Position numbers and translations under genes: made by a program | The notes under the pieces: model-generated | What the model was told of the DNA's origin: nothing | The model's database searches: none | The model's input: the letters and a program-made list of their open reading frames with translations, nothing else | Shown: piece by piece, positions 54,562 to 63,889 of the stretch | Layout of the letters: each line of letters begins with the position of its first letter | Numbering within the stretch: position 1 is the first letter of the stretch | Assembly (NCBI GenBank): GCA_022578965.1 | Contig: MU400521.1 | Span: 1-64,000, forward strand | Origin: Xylaria sp. FL1777 | Lineage: Eukaryota > Ascomycota > Sordariomycetes > Xylariales > Xylariaceae | Length of the DNA: 64,000 nt | Direction: 5' to 3'

Positions 54562-55150
54562 ACTTAATTTAATAATAAATTATAGCTGCAAATAATAGCT
54601 AACTTAAAAAAATTAAAGTCTTTTAAAAAATACTAAAGATCTTTTATTATTACTACTATTATTATTACTATTATTACTATTATTACTATATTAGCAATTA
54701 ATTATTTATATATACTAAGGCTTTATAAACAAACTTAATTTCTTTAACTAAATATAGTAGCTTAAATAATAATTATATATAGTTTATGCTTATTAATGCT
54801 GTAATATATAGCTTCTTTTTAAGTGTTTTAATACTTAATGCTTTTTTTTATTAGCGTGCAAGTTTTAGCTTGGATTATATAAAGTTATAGTGCAGTATAT
54901 AGCCTCCCTTTAGGTATTTTTGCGTTTTTTTACTAGTAGTATATAGTTTTTCCTTAAATATTTTAGTATGCTTTTTTTTGCTAGCGTACTAGTTTTAGCT
55001 TAAGTTATATAAAGCTGCAATATATAGTTTTTTTTTAAATGTTTATGTTTTTTTTTGCTAGCAATATATAGTTTTTCTTTAAGTATTTATGCTTTGCTAG
55101 CAGTATATATATTTTCTTTTAAGTATTAATGCTTTTTTTTATATTTTTTA
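54562..55150. repeat. TTA/CTA trinucleotide run and 40-bp-scale minisatellite
   Basis: 54,645-54,705 is a (tta/cta)n microsatellite. From about 54,790 to 55,140, five or six degenerate units recur with the order gctagc, agtatatagtttttc, tttaagtatttatgctttttt. Spacing shrinks from ~100 to ~45 bp because some units are truncated. Confidence 0.6.
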
Positions 55151-56035
55151 TTTATTTTGCAGCAAAAAGCAAAAAAGTTTGCGTTTTAGCTGCTTTAGTT
55201 ATAAGTAATTTTTTAAGCAAAACTAACCTTTATAAATAAGCAGCCTAAAGTTTAAATATTTTATTAAGTTTTAATTTTTTTTATTGCTACTATTATATTA
55301 TTATTTTTTATTACTTTTTTTTACTTTATATTACTTTATAAATATAATAGTTTAAAAATAACTATAGCAAATATAATCCTATAAAAAGCTACTAATATTA
55401 CTGTTTATATTAGCAAAATAAAAATTATTTGTATAATTGCTATATGTTTACTTTATTGTTTATATGCTAACTAAAAGCCTTATATAGTTTATAATAACAT
55501 TTTTTAAAATTTCTTTTGTTTAAAAAAAAAAAAAGTATACTATAGCAGTTTTTAAGTATTAATCCTTAGTTAACTAAATAGCATTGCTTTTGTTTTTAAT
55601 AATATTAACGTTATACTTAATATAAAGCTTAAATTAGTTATTTATTATAAATTTGTTAAAAATAAATCTTTTAACATAATACATAATGCATTAGTTTAAT
55701 TTTTATAAAGTATATATGTTTTTAAGTTTAAAGTTTATTATGTAAGCTATTAATTTTGCTATAATAAAAACAACAAAAAGCTTACTAAAGTTTATATAAA
55801 AACGTACGCTTAAATTAACAAAAAAAAAACTTAAAACATTAAATGTATAATAAATAAAATGTATTATAATTAAAGTTAAAGCTTTTAAAAAATAAGGCTG
55901 CTTTATTAAAAGCAAAGTAAGCAAATAAGCAAAATACATTATAGTTATAATATAATTAGAATTCAGTATAAAAGCATAGTAAACAAAATAAATAACGTTT
56001 AAAATTAATAGTTAAGTCTTAATGCAGCGTAAGAC
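55151..56035. other. Gene-free AT DNA
   Basis: The minus-strand ORF 55,703-55,939 is a low-complexity I/L/F/Y frame. Nothing else seen. Confidence 0.5.
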
Positions 56036-56450
56036 AAACAGTTTAAGTGTTTGCAACAAGTTACACACCAGTGGCAACCACTAACACCACTAATACCACT
56101 AATACCACCAAGTCTACCAACCACCAAGTAGCCACTAAGTCCACCAAGTGGTTGATTTCTTCGGCCGAATCCAGTGGCCTAGGTAACAATACCACAGCAT
56201 AAGTGCTGCACAGCTGGCACAACTAACTGCAGCTGGCAGAGCTGACGCATAGACCACCTGCTACTTCCACCACCTACTACTTCCACCACCTGCTACTTCC
56301 ACCACCTGCTACTTCCACCTACTACCTACTACCTACCTACATTATACCCTCCTATATCACTAGCGCCACTAGCACTACTAACTAACAACTGATCTTAATT
56401 TCCTTGTTTAAATCTAAGTAGCCTAAGTAATTCTTGCAAGTCACTTTTAT
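56036..56450. other. Un-mutated C-rich island
   Basis: Abruptly C-rich, with many CpC, CpA and CpG sites that are nearly absent on either side. The left part (56,065-56,150) is loose repetition of accactaa / ccaccaagt. The middle has a tcggccga palindrome (56,161-56,168) and several cagctg-type motifs. Then comes the 16-bp array, and the right end fades back to AT. No open frame of note. It must have arrived after the surrounding mutation or be protected from it. Confidence 0.7.
56253..56340. repeat. 16-bp minisatellite, four copies plus CCTA tail
   Basis: Exact 16-bp units (accacctgctacttcc) start at 56,253, 56,269, 56,285 and 56,301, with a single G/A variant in the second. They are followed by an acctact tail to 56,340. 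Nearly identical copies imply recent expansion. Confidence 0.9.
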
Positions 56451-57449
56451 TTCCACTTTTTTATTTCTATTTTTATTTTTATTTCTGTTTTAACTTTTTG
56501 CGCTGCTTTTTATTTACTTTTACTGCGTACTTTTAGCTTCTATATTTTCTATTACTGTTTAGCCACTTTAAGTTTAGCTACTTTAAGTTATAATGCTAAA
56601 GTATTGCGCTTTTATTTCTGCAATTATAAAGGTGTATGCAAATTATTAATATATATGCTACAATATATATATAGTTTTAGCTGCTAATAAAACTATATAA
56701 ATATTATGCTTTATGTTTAAACATATTTAAAACATTATTTTAGCTAAAGTTATTTAATAAACATTACTATTATGTTATATTTGTTTTAATTTACTTAAGT
56801 AGCTAACTAATTTTTAAAGTTAAAGCTATAATGCTTTATTTTTAAAACAAAGCATTATATATAAAATAAAGTAGTTATAACTAACCTTTTTAAATAATTT
56901 ATATTAAGTAATAACTAAGTGTTTTATATATTTATAAGATTTATTTTAATTATTATAACATATTTATTATATTAAATAGCAATATTATTATATTAAATAT
57001 ATATAAATAGATTTACTATTATATTTATTATATTTAATATAACTAAAGTATTAATAATGCTTTTTTATTAAGTTAGCTTTTTGCTGCTATATTATAACAT
57101 TAAAGCAGCTTTTATAAAGTTATGCAATTTAATCTTTTTAATTTATATATATATAAACTACTTTAAAAAATTATTATTTGTTTAAATAATTACAAAACTA
57201 AAAAATTTATTTAAATAGTAAAAAACTATTAAGTTAAAAATAAGCTATAAATTAAAGTATTAATATAAGTAGTAATAATTATACTAGTTTTAACTATTAT
57301 TGCTTAACAAACTACGTTTAAAGCTTTAAATTAAAGCAAGAACTTTGTTTGTTTTATTTGCTAGCATAAATTTAACTAGCTAAAATTAGTTAGTTAGCTA
57401 AAGTAGCTAATCTAAGTAATATAGTTGCTTGCTTCTTCTGCTTTTTGCA
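56451..57449. other. Last stretch of AT isochore
   Basis: T-rich runs at 56,452-56,520, then A/T-only DNA. No gene seen. Confidence 0.5.
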
Positions 57450-57562
57450 TATATAAGTATCTTTTACGTTTATATGTCTTTTCTGCGTATATATATCTCT
57501 TTTACGTATATATGTCTTTTTTACGTATGTATATCTTTACTGCGTATATATGTCTCTACTGC
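57450..57562. repeat. ~19-bp minisatellite at the isochore border
   Basis: Five or six units of the form tatatgtcttttctgcgta, 17-21 bp long. The array ends exactly where normal base composition begins. Frames across it look like hydrophobic Y/I/L/S peptides only because of the repeat. Confidence 0.75.
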
Positions 57563-57632
57563 CTACAGCTGCCGTACAATGTTACATGTACTCCTAAGAC
57601 AACTCCCGAAAGAGCTGAAACTATACCCAAAA

Positions 57633-57773
57633 ATGGCAAATCGAGACCCCAGCAGGAAAGGTGGGGGCTTAAACTTACTTTTCACGCTTGTGGTGATGCT
57701 GGCTACAATCATTGTAGTGTCGGCAAGACCGAGGAAGGGCAGCTCGAAAGGCAGCAAGGGAAGGGCTGTTTGA
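57633..57773 (+). CDS. Possible 46-aa secreted or membrane mini-protein
   Basis: An ATG ORF of 46 codons ending in TGA, the first non-repetitive sequence right of the AT block. It has a basic N-terminus (R4, R8, K9), a hydrophobic stretch (L13-A31, VVMLATIIVVSA at its end) and a very basic tail (RPRKGSSKGSKGR). VSA at 29-31 fits a signal-peptidase site (inference), and a single-pass membrane helix fits equally. The frame is open upstream through the minisatellite, so the true start is uncertain. It might also be exon 1 of a longer spliced gene. No family recognised and no homologue known to me. Confidence 0.35.
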   Translation: MANRDPSRKGGGLNLLFTLVVMLATIIVVSARPRKGSSKGSKGRAV

Positions 57774-58260
57774 AAAGATGAAACAGTTTAGCCGTTTGAG
57801 CTGTAAAGTTATGCTCGCTTTACCGCCCTTGCTTACAGTATTGGGGGGGGTTTTTTGGATTAAAAATTTGGCAGATGATTTTCACTCCTTTTTCTCTCAC
57901 TGTATACCCCCAGTAGGCGAGAATACGTAGGTTCCAGAAAAACAGATGAGCTCAGAGTTAGTAAAGAAACATAAACCAAAGAAGGCCACATCGAGGAGGC
58001 GAAGAAGGTTTTAAACAAGGTGCTGAGTTAAATTTTAGTTTTTTTTTCTAATAATTTAGACCTTTAAATATTTGCATAATATTGTTGTAATTGATTCTCA
58101 TGTTAGTAATATTATAGCTACATATGTGGGATAAATCTCTTAGATCATTGAAGGCCTAGGTTGTTAACTGCGTCGAGGGTTGATGTGTAGTCAGATCCAA
58201 GGGCCTTCTTATAGCCTTGCAACCCCTGCTGGTATATCCCTCGACTTTCTTCAGTTTGCC
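57774..58260. other. Intergenic, no gene recognised
   Basis: Normal composition except for an AT-rich dip at 58,028-58,130. Contains an 8-G run (57,843-57,850) followed by six T. Nothing else supported. Confidence 0.4.
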
Positions 58261-58446
58261 TTAGTTGCTATATCGGTAACTCAGGATATAGCTAATCCAA
58301 CTTTCTTTTTCATGTCTAATCGTATCTAGAATCGCGTTATTATGTTTTGCTGCATGGTAAAGAAGTCGCCTTTGTATTAACAACCATTTACTAGGGACAC
58401 GTGATGCTATATACGAGACAGTAAACCTTGCTAATTTATGTTCCAT
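58261..58446 (-). CDS. Hypothetical 61-aa ORF
   Basis: An ATG-initiated ORF (MEHKLARFTVSYIASRV...) ending at 58,261. The frame stays open upstream to a point preceded by ttgacag, which could be a 3' splice site at about 58,486, so this may be the last exon of an otherwise lost gene. Charged and mixed composition, no recognisable domain. It lies downstream of the Clr5-ankyrin gene on the same strand. It may be noncoding. Confidence 0.2.
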   Translation of the reverse strand: MEHKLARFTVSYIASRVPSKWLLIQRRLLYHAAKHNNAILDTIRHEKESWISYILSYRYSN

Positions 58447-58889
58447 TCTCCGTTTAAAATATAAGTCATCCAAGAATAAACCCACCTGTCAACGCTATAT
58501 CCTCGTGATTCTATTTCTTGTCTACAGAAAAGCCAACTTCAACAAGCTAATAGTAGCTTAACTTTCGGGCCGTATGGCTGAAACTGAGCTCATTTTTTGT
58601 TATTTAATGAGTCTATTCTATGCTGTGTGTATTATAAGATTGAAGCAACTCAAGCTAGAGATACTGACTATGAAAATATGCTTATAGTCGAAGTAGTTCA
58701 GTGAACCTTTCAGCTTATTTCTGAATTTGATCAAAGGATAGCTGCTATGTAGAATAAAGGAATCGATCTTGTTATAAATGTAGCTTAGGAGCTTTCCCTT
58801 AGACATGTTGATTCAGAGACTGGTAGTCCGTATATTCCGGCAATTCGTGTTTGTGTTATTCGTGTTAAGCCAGTAGGTTGGTCCTTGAT
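58447..58889. other. Intergenic, 3' flank of the Clr5-ankyrin gene
   Basis: A 62-codon ATG ORF on the minus strand (58,618-58,806) has no domain and lies where a 3' untranslated region is expected. Not called. Confidence 0.35.
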
Positions 58890-61420
58890 CTATACTGTGT
58901 ACTGGTTTGCGTATGAACCCTCAAGGTTGTGATCCTGAATAGGGGTTGGCAAAGTATCATCGTCCCAATAAGGACACGAGGATTCCCTAGACTCCCAGAG
59001 CTTTTCAAAGTCTTCCCGGGTGTAGTCATGTGTATATCTCGCAATCCGTGGACATATTTCCCGAAAGTCCGCAATGTTGTAGCTGCAAGCATGGAGCACA
59101 GAGTCCCAGAGATCCCCCCTGTATGACCCCAGATCGTAATTGTTCAGCTCATGGCAAACCTTTGCATATGCGATCTCAGAAACCGATTTGCCCCAGTCAT
59201 CGACAGAGTAGACATTTGCTCCGCAACTAACGAGGCGAATCAGTGCCTTTTGCCAACCAAGTTCAGACGGCCGGTGTATCAGCGAGCGAAAGAACATGTG
59301 CAAGCATGTTCCGATGCTGCATCTGTCATCTGTTCGACATCCTCGATCGAGAAAGAACTTAACCCACTCTTCTGGGCCGATAGGAAGCCATGTGGGCGTA
59401 TTTCCCGCATTGCAAAGATTGTACAAGACTGGGAGATACCCGTTAATACGATAGCTGCTGATACCGAAGTGTGAGGCGAGGTCGAATAGATATCGCACTA
59501 TTTCATAGCCCTGGGAAGTATCAGCATCGGCGTAACATGGTGTTGCGATTGACTAGTAGTAGCATACCGGCAAGTTCCTGCTCGGAGATGCCATGTTGTT
59601 GGCCAATTCATCTATGACGCTAGCGCAACAGCCACCAATAGTGAATTTCATCGTGGGGTCTGCACCTGCAGTTAAGAGAGCCTTACTTGTTTCCAAGTTG
59701 TCTTGTCCGAGAGAAAGATGTAATGGCGTTCTATATTAAGGGCATATAGCGGTTAGAAGCGCAAGAAATACATGCCAAGGATGTCGATAGTGTGCTTACG
59801 TCTCGCCTCCATTCGAATCTATCAATATGACTTCATCTACGTCGAATCCATTTCGAATAAGATATTCACATACTGGCGCATTCCATCCGGAGCTGGCGTA
59901 CTTGCGTCGTTTAGTAAGTATTTCGTCTCAGGGGAGTATGTGGCGCTTACGTAAAGAAGTGACGCGCCATTCTTATTGCAGTCTCGCAAACATGCTTCTC
60001 CAGTAGCAAACAAACGCCGCAACTCTTCAACCGAGCCCCTTTCGGCAATTTTGAAGACAATTGAGTCGTTGCGGACAATATTGTTGACCACGATTTTCGG
60101 CGGCAGAGAAATGCTGCTGAAGTATGCCTGATATTGCTGCACTTGAATCTGCAAAATGCTGTTCAACTTCTCAGGCTTGAAGACAAGTTTCATTCCGAAA
60201 TGCCAATCGGCCGTTTGGGCTCCAGTGTCCTGATCAAATTCATTTGCAAATTTTGTGGATGTTTTCTCGGTCACAGTTAGAGTAGTGGTCCCTAAGCGGA
60301 CTGCTTTCCGTCTCCGCTTCCAAACTACCCGCGATGGAAGTATTTGGTGAGGCACGCCGACTAAGGCTGTTCGACATTAGCAGCTAGCTTTTTACTGATG
60401 AGACCTGAATAATTACCATAAGAATTCAGAGTGATATTAGTTGACGAGGCGATCAAGCTTTTGGTCATGTTTAGACCCTCTCCAAGGCTGTGGTGGTGGT
60501 GATACTGGAAACCTGAAATATCGCTTTCTGACTCTTCCGCTACCTTTTGGGATAGTAAGAGTAGAGTGTCCACGCTCTTCTTCAATTGCAACGCACTTGA
60601 ATGACTGATATGACCTATTTTTCCGGATATCAAGTCTAACACTTGATACAAGCTCTGTTCGAGGCACAAAGCAGTTTCCGAGTACAAATCACTGGGATTG
60701 CTCGCTGGCATTGGTGTTAACTCTCGGGATGGCCACGACCCAATCCAGCTCTCGGCGAGAGGTGGATAAGATGAGCTAAGTTTGACCGGTTCTGTTTCGG
60801 ATGCAGTTGCTAAGCGGTGATTCGAAAAACTAGATCTACCCACGAGTCGCAGTGGGATTATAACATTGTCCGAGAGATTCCCCGGAGCTCCGAATTTGTT
60901 CGCGACAAGAGCAACAGAATCTGGCTGAGACGGGACCTGTGCAGGGCTTCCATCAACATGGACAAAGGCTGATTGTGAAGACCGGGATGCTACTGTCTGC
61001 GATGCTGCAGAAGTCGGTTGTCTCGTTGAAGCTCCGGACAGTTGGAGCAGAGGAGTGAGCGATACAGCTGGCACGATGTTGTCATGACTATCGCTTTGAG
61101 ATGTACTTGTATCTTCATGATTCAATTTGTAGTTCTTCCTGACCCCCCACTCGTCCAATTTCTTATATAATTGTCGACGGCTACTCTTTTTGTTAGTGCG
61201 CACACGCTAAGGATCATGATAGAGCTTACCCCGTGCTAAAGCTGAAAGCTGACTTCAACGTTTCGACGACTTCATCAGCTGTCTTGCCCTCTCGCACATA
61301 CAATTGAATGATCCTTTCTCTTCTGGATTCCCACTCTGTCGACGTGTGGCGATAGCGCCGTTGCTTTGCGCTGCCGAGATTAGTGCCATACGACGAGATC
61401 GAGAGTCTAGTGGTTGGCAT
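58890..61420 (-). CDS. Clr5-domain ankyrin-repeat protein (six exons)
   Basis: Spliced by eye as 61,420-61,230; 61,183-60,417; 60,360-59,951; 59,900-59,800; 59,730-59,568; 59,510-58,890. Five GT-AG introns of 46, 56, 50, 69 and 57 nt, each with a CTAAC-, CTAAT- or CTGAT-like branch site, keep the frame through 750 codons. Residues ~29-81 match the fungal Clr5 domain: EWESRRERIIQLYVREGKTA, then, across intron 1, RRQLYKKLDEWGVRKN. A long Ser-rich linker follows (~85-320). Ankyrin-type repeats start near residue 419 (VFKIAERGSVEELRRLF, then TTPLHLSLGQDNLETSKALL...GADP), with weaker ones in exon 6. Clr5 is thought to bind nucleic acid or act in regulation, and ankyrins bind proteins; the role here is unknown. 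Intron 2's acceptor could also lie 6 nt upstream (CAG), in frame. No signal peptide. Confidence 0.85.
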
Positions 61421-62375
61421 TGTTCCATTTGGATTGAGGGTATGGAAGGGGGCATACTTTCGATCTGTACTGCTACCCCTCTTCTTCAGACTCCACAGGG
61501 CAGGGATTTAATGAAGATCGCAACACGAAATCAGAAAAGAACAAAATAAGCCTGCTAATCAGCAGTCAGAAAGTGTTTAAACCAATTCTAGGCTACCATA
61601 TGCCTCGCCATCTGGGCTTACACAACCCTAATGGCCGGAATATTCACGCTTTCCCAGTTACATTCTCGAGCAAGCCCGAAGGAAGCCTTGATTTCTGCCT
61701 TGATGTCAAGATCTGCAGAAGCCCGACGGGGAGGCGGATGCCAAGGCAAACTGCACTTTTTGAGGCGCCGACCTACCCCTATTACAGCACCATACACGCC
61801 GGTACCCCACCAGCGGTCCCAAGAATTGCGGATTTAGGGGCTTTATTCCCAATTCTCTGTAATTCAGGTTGACACGCGGGATTACAAGATATAAATATAC
61901 TTATTTCAAACAAGTTCTATTTTATCGAAAGTACACTTATTTGATGAGGTTCTGCATGATGTTGTTTTTCATTGCACCGCCCAACCGGGAACATTCTATC
62001 TCCCCCCGGATCATCTTATTAGCAAAGGGCTGTGTCTATCACAGCATAGGCCAATAGCTTTTCACCAGTTGGGCAAATGTCTTACTTTATACTTGCCTTG
62101 ATCTAGTTCCTCCAGAATTTGTCGCATGTTGATATCTGGTCTCTCTAATACTGATTCTTTCTGCTTCCATATTTACCACAGTCTAACCACACCCTTCTGC
62201 AATTCTCACCAGTTGGCAGACAAGTCTGCTCTCCTCATGCCTCCCAACCCCTTTTCAAATATCATCTGTCAACCAGGCCAAGATTGCACCATTCCATCGT
62301 TAATAATTTTATTTTCCCGCACTATCCACTATAATACCAACCTCCATCCTCCAGATTACACGCGCCTAGTTCCTT
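61421..62375. promoter_or_regulatory. Intergenic region between divergent genes
   Basis: The 955 bp between the start of the Clr5-ankyrin gene (minus) and the HET fragment (plus) should hold both promoters. TATA-like sequences occur at 61,890-61,900 (gatataaatata). Frames of 60-105 codons here start at non-ATG codons or lack domains and are not called. Confidence 0.4.
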
Positions 62376-62813
62376 ATGGCGCTATACACCCATCTTGGGC
62401 CTCGCCAAATCCGTTTACTTCAACTAGACGCCGGCCAACATGATGGTGCTATCGCCTGTAGCATGGTGATTTGCCCGCTGGATAATACTTACTTTCCAGA
62501 ATATGTGGCATTGTCTTACGCCTGGGGGTCTGCAACCCCGACATTCGACCTGCAAGTAGACAAAATGACGATCTCCGTCAGATCAAATGCATTCCACGCA
62601 CTCCAGTAAATCTATGCTGTCCAAGGTGAAATCGAGGCAATGCCAAGAGATTGCTACTGGTGGATCGACTCTATTTGCATCAATCAGGCCGATGAAGACG
62701 AAAAAGGACAGCAAGTGGCTATTATGGGAGAGATATACCGGATATACTATTGCTCATTGTCCGCTAATGACTATCTTGAACGTATCGTAGCCTCATCGCA
62801 TCAGCTTGACTGA
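62376..62813 (+). pseudogene. Truncated HET-domain pseudogene
   Basis: The frame from ATG at 62,376 reads the start of a HET (heterokaryon incompatibility) domain: QIRLLQLDAG (11-20), YVALSYAWG (43-51). It then hits TAA at 62,607-62,609. The same frame continues with the next conserved block, WWIDSICINQ, then QQVAIMGEIYR, and stops at TGA 62,811-62,813. A single C-to-T change (CAA to TAA) explains the first stop. An intron there is unlikely because the nearest GT-AG pair would be about 21 nt. The usual block after IY..A (VWLG) is missing, and full HET proteins run hundreds of residues further, so it is also truncated at the 3' side. In intact relatives the domain triggers cell death after non-self fusion; this copy cannot encode that. 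Confidence 0.85.
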
Positions 62814-62845
62814 CTTAGGATTTAAACCTGTAGTTGCTTACTCTT

Positions 62846-63889
62846 CTAGTTGCCCTGCCCTTTAATCATAGCAGCCACCGTCTCCTCCACCGGAATAGGC
62901 TTCAGCCCAACACGAGCCAACAGTTTCTCTAGCGTAGAGTCATCGACAAGACACTCCCCATCTTCAAGGGCCTCATAAGTGCTGACCCACCATTCAACAG
63001 CTGGCTTCGGCAATCCCCTTTCCTCAACATAGTACCGCTCATGCTCCTGACGTCCGACAGTCTTGACTTGGACATCCTTACCTCTCGCCTCCCCAACAAG
63101 CCGCGCGACTTCGCTGATCGTCTTAGCATTTTCAGGGCGCGTAGACAAGTAGAAAGTCCTCCCCAAGAACTCATTACCATTGTCACCCTCCAAGTTCAAG
63201 CTGCTAGAGGAAAGAACCAGCGCGCTAGCAACGCCAAGATCGTGGATGGCGGACCAACAGATCTTGCCGTCGCCGGCGAGGGGCACAACGTCCCTCTCCC
63301 CCTGCGCATTACCGACGTCGAAGTACCCAAGGTACAGCGGCCAAGACTCATTGTACAACCCCTCGCGCAGGATCGTGACATGCACGCCGTGCGCCGCGCT
63401 AATCGAGCGAAGATACGCCTCGGTGCGCAGATGCGCGCGCATCACGCCGGCTTTACTCGCTGCCCCGGCCCCGGCGGGGACAGAAAACCCGAATGCGAGG
63501 CTCGAATACACGATCCATTTGACGCCCGCCTTCACAGCCGCATCGACGGCGTTCTTATGCTGGCTCTCCCGTCCCCGGGCCGCGGCATCGCCCGTCGCAG
63601 TGCCGTCATAGTCCATCGCGACGCCGAAATCGAGCGCGATGGCCGGCGTGGAGACGAGGAAGAACGTCTCCACGCCTTGCAGGGCGCGCTCGAAAGTCGC
63701 GGCGTCCTCGAAGCGCGCGTGGCGGACTTGCGCGCCGGTCGTCGTCAGCTTGGTCCACGTCTGCGACCCCGGCGTCGACGAGGTCAGGGCGATGACGTCG
63801 GACGGCGGGGTGAGATGGTGCGCGAGGAGTGCGGAGAGCGTGGCTCCGCCCAGCTTGCCTGATGCGCCGACAATGGCTATTTTCGCCAT
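62846..63889 (-). CDS. NmrA-like NAD(P)-binding oxidoreductase
   Basis: Single-exon gene, ATG at 63,889, 347 codons. Starts with a Rossmann fold: MAKIAIVGASGKLGG carries GxxGxxG at residues 8-14. NmrA/atypical short-chain-dehydrogenase features follow: FLVSTP (77-82), HKNAVDAAVKAGVKWIVYSS (111-130) and ILREGLYNESW (173-183). The length is normal for the NmrA-like / quinone-oxidoreductase group. Members bind NAD(P)(H) and act as redox sensors or reductases; the substrate cannot be told. No signal peptide, so cytosolic or nuclear. The coding sequence is clearly richer in G+C than the neighbouring Clr5-ankyrin gene. It converges with the HET pseudogene, with 32 bp between their stop codons. Confidence 0.9.
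   Translation of the reverse strand: MAKIAIVGASGKLGGATLSALLAHHLTPPSDVIALTSSTPGSQTWTKLTTTGAQVRHARFEDAATFERALQGVETFFLVSTPAIALDFGVAMDYDGTATGDAAARGRESQHKNAVDAAVKAGVKWIVYSSLAFGFSVPAGAGAASKAGVMRAHLRTEAYLRSISAAHGVHVTILREGLYNESWPLYLGYFDVGNAQGERDVVPLAGDGKICWSAIHDLGVASALVLSSSSLNLEGDNGNEFLGRTFYLSTRPENAKTISEVARLVGEARGKDVQVKTVGRQEHERYYVEERGLPKPAVEWWVSTYEALEDGECLVDDSTLEKLLARVGLKPIPVEETVAAMIKGQGN

Larger units (their letters stand above)
1..57560. other. AT-rich, RIP-like gene-free isochore
   Basis: Continuous A+T-dominated DNA without a credible gene. A hand count over 10,561-11,160 gives 76 G or C in 600 bases (12.7%). Surviving cytosines are nearly all preceded by a purine and mostly followed by T. C in CpC, CpG and TpC is almost gone. 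Two copies of one repeat inside the block differ only by transitions. This is the pattern left by repeat-induced point mutation in ascomycetes (known process; its action here is inferred). Open frames in the block are short, low-complexity (I, L, F, Y, K, N) and mostly lack an ATG start. The right edge is sharp, near 57.55 kb. Confidence 0.9.

Noticed and set aside
55703..55939. 78-codon minus-strand ORF
   Set aside because: Low-complexity I/L/F frame in AT DNA with no start context or domain.
1..57560. Mitochondrial DNA insertion
   Set aside because: No tRNA, rRNA or respiratory gene remains; the C-context bias and LTR pair fit mutated nuclear repeats.
58618..58806. 62-codon ATG ORF on the minus strand
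   Set aside because: No domain, lies in the expected 3' flank of the Clr5-ankyrin gene, composition unremarkable.
59030..59474. Plus-strand frames of 66 and 107 codons
   Set aside because: Antisense shadows of exon 6 of the Clr5-ankyrin gene.
61573..62057. Plus-strand frames in the intergenic region
   Set aside because: First codons are not ATG or the frames overlap without a recognisable domain; no support for a gene.
62587..62640. An intron removing the TAA in the HET fragment
   Set aside because: The only nearby GT-AG pair spans about 21 nt, too short for a fungal intron, and the reading frame is already continuous across the stop.
63041..63862. 273-codon plus-strand frame
   Set aside because: Antisense of the GC-rich NmrA-like gene; no domain, and the minus frame has clear Rossmann motifs.
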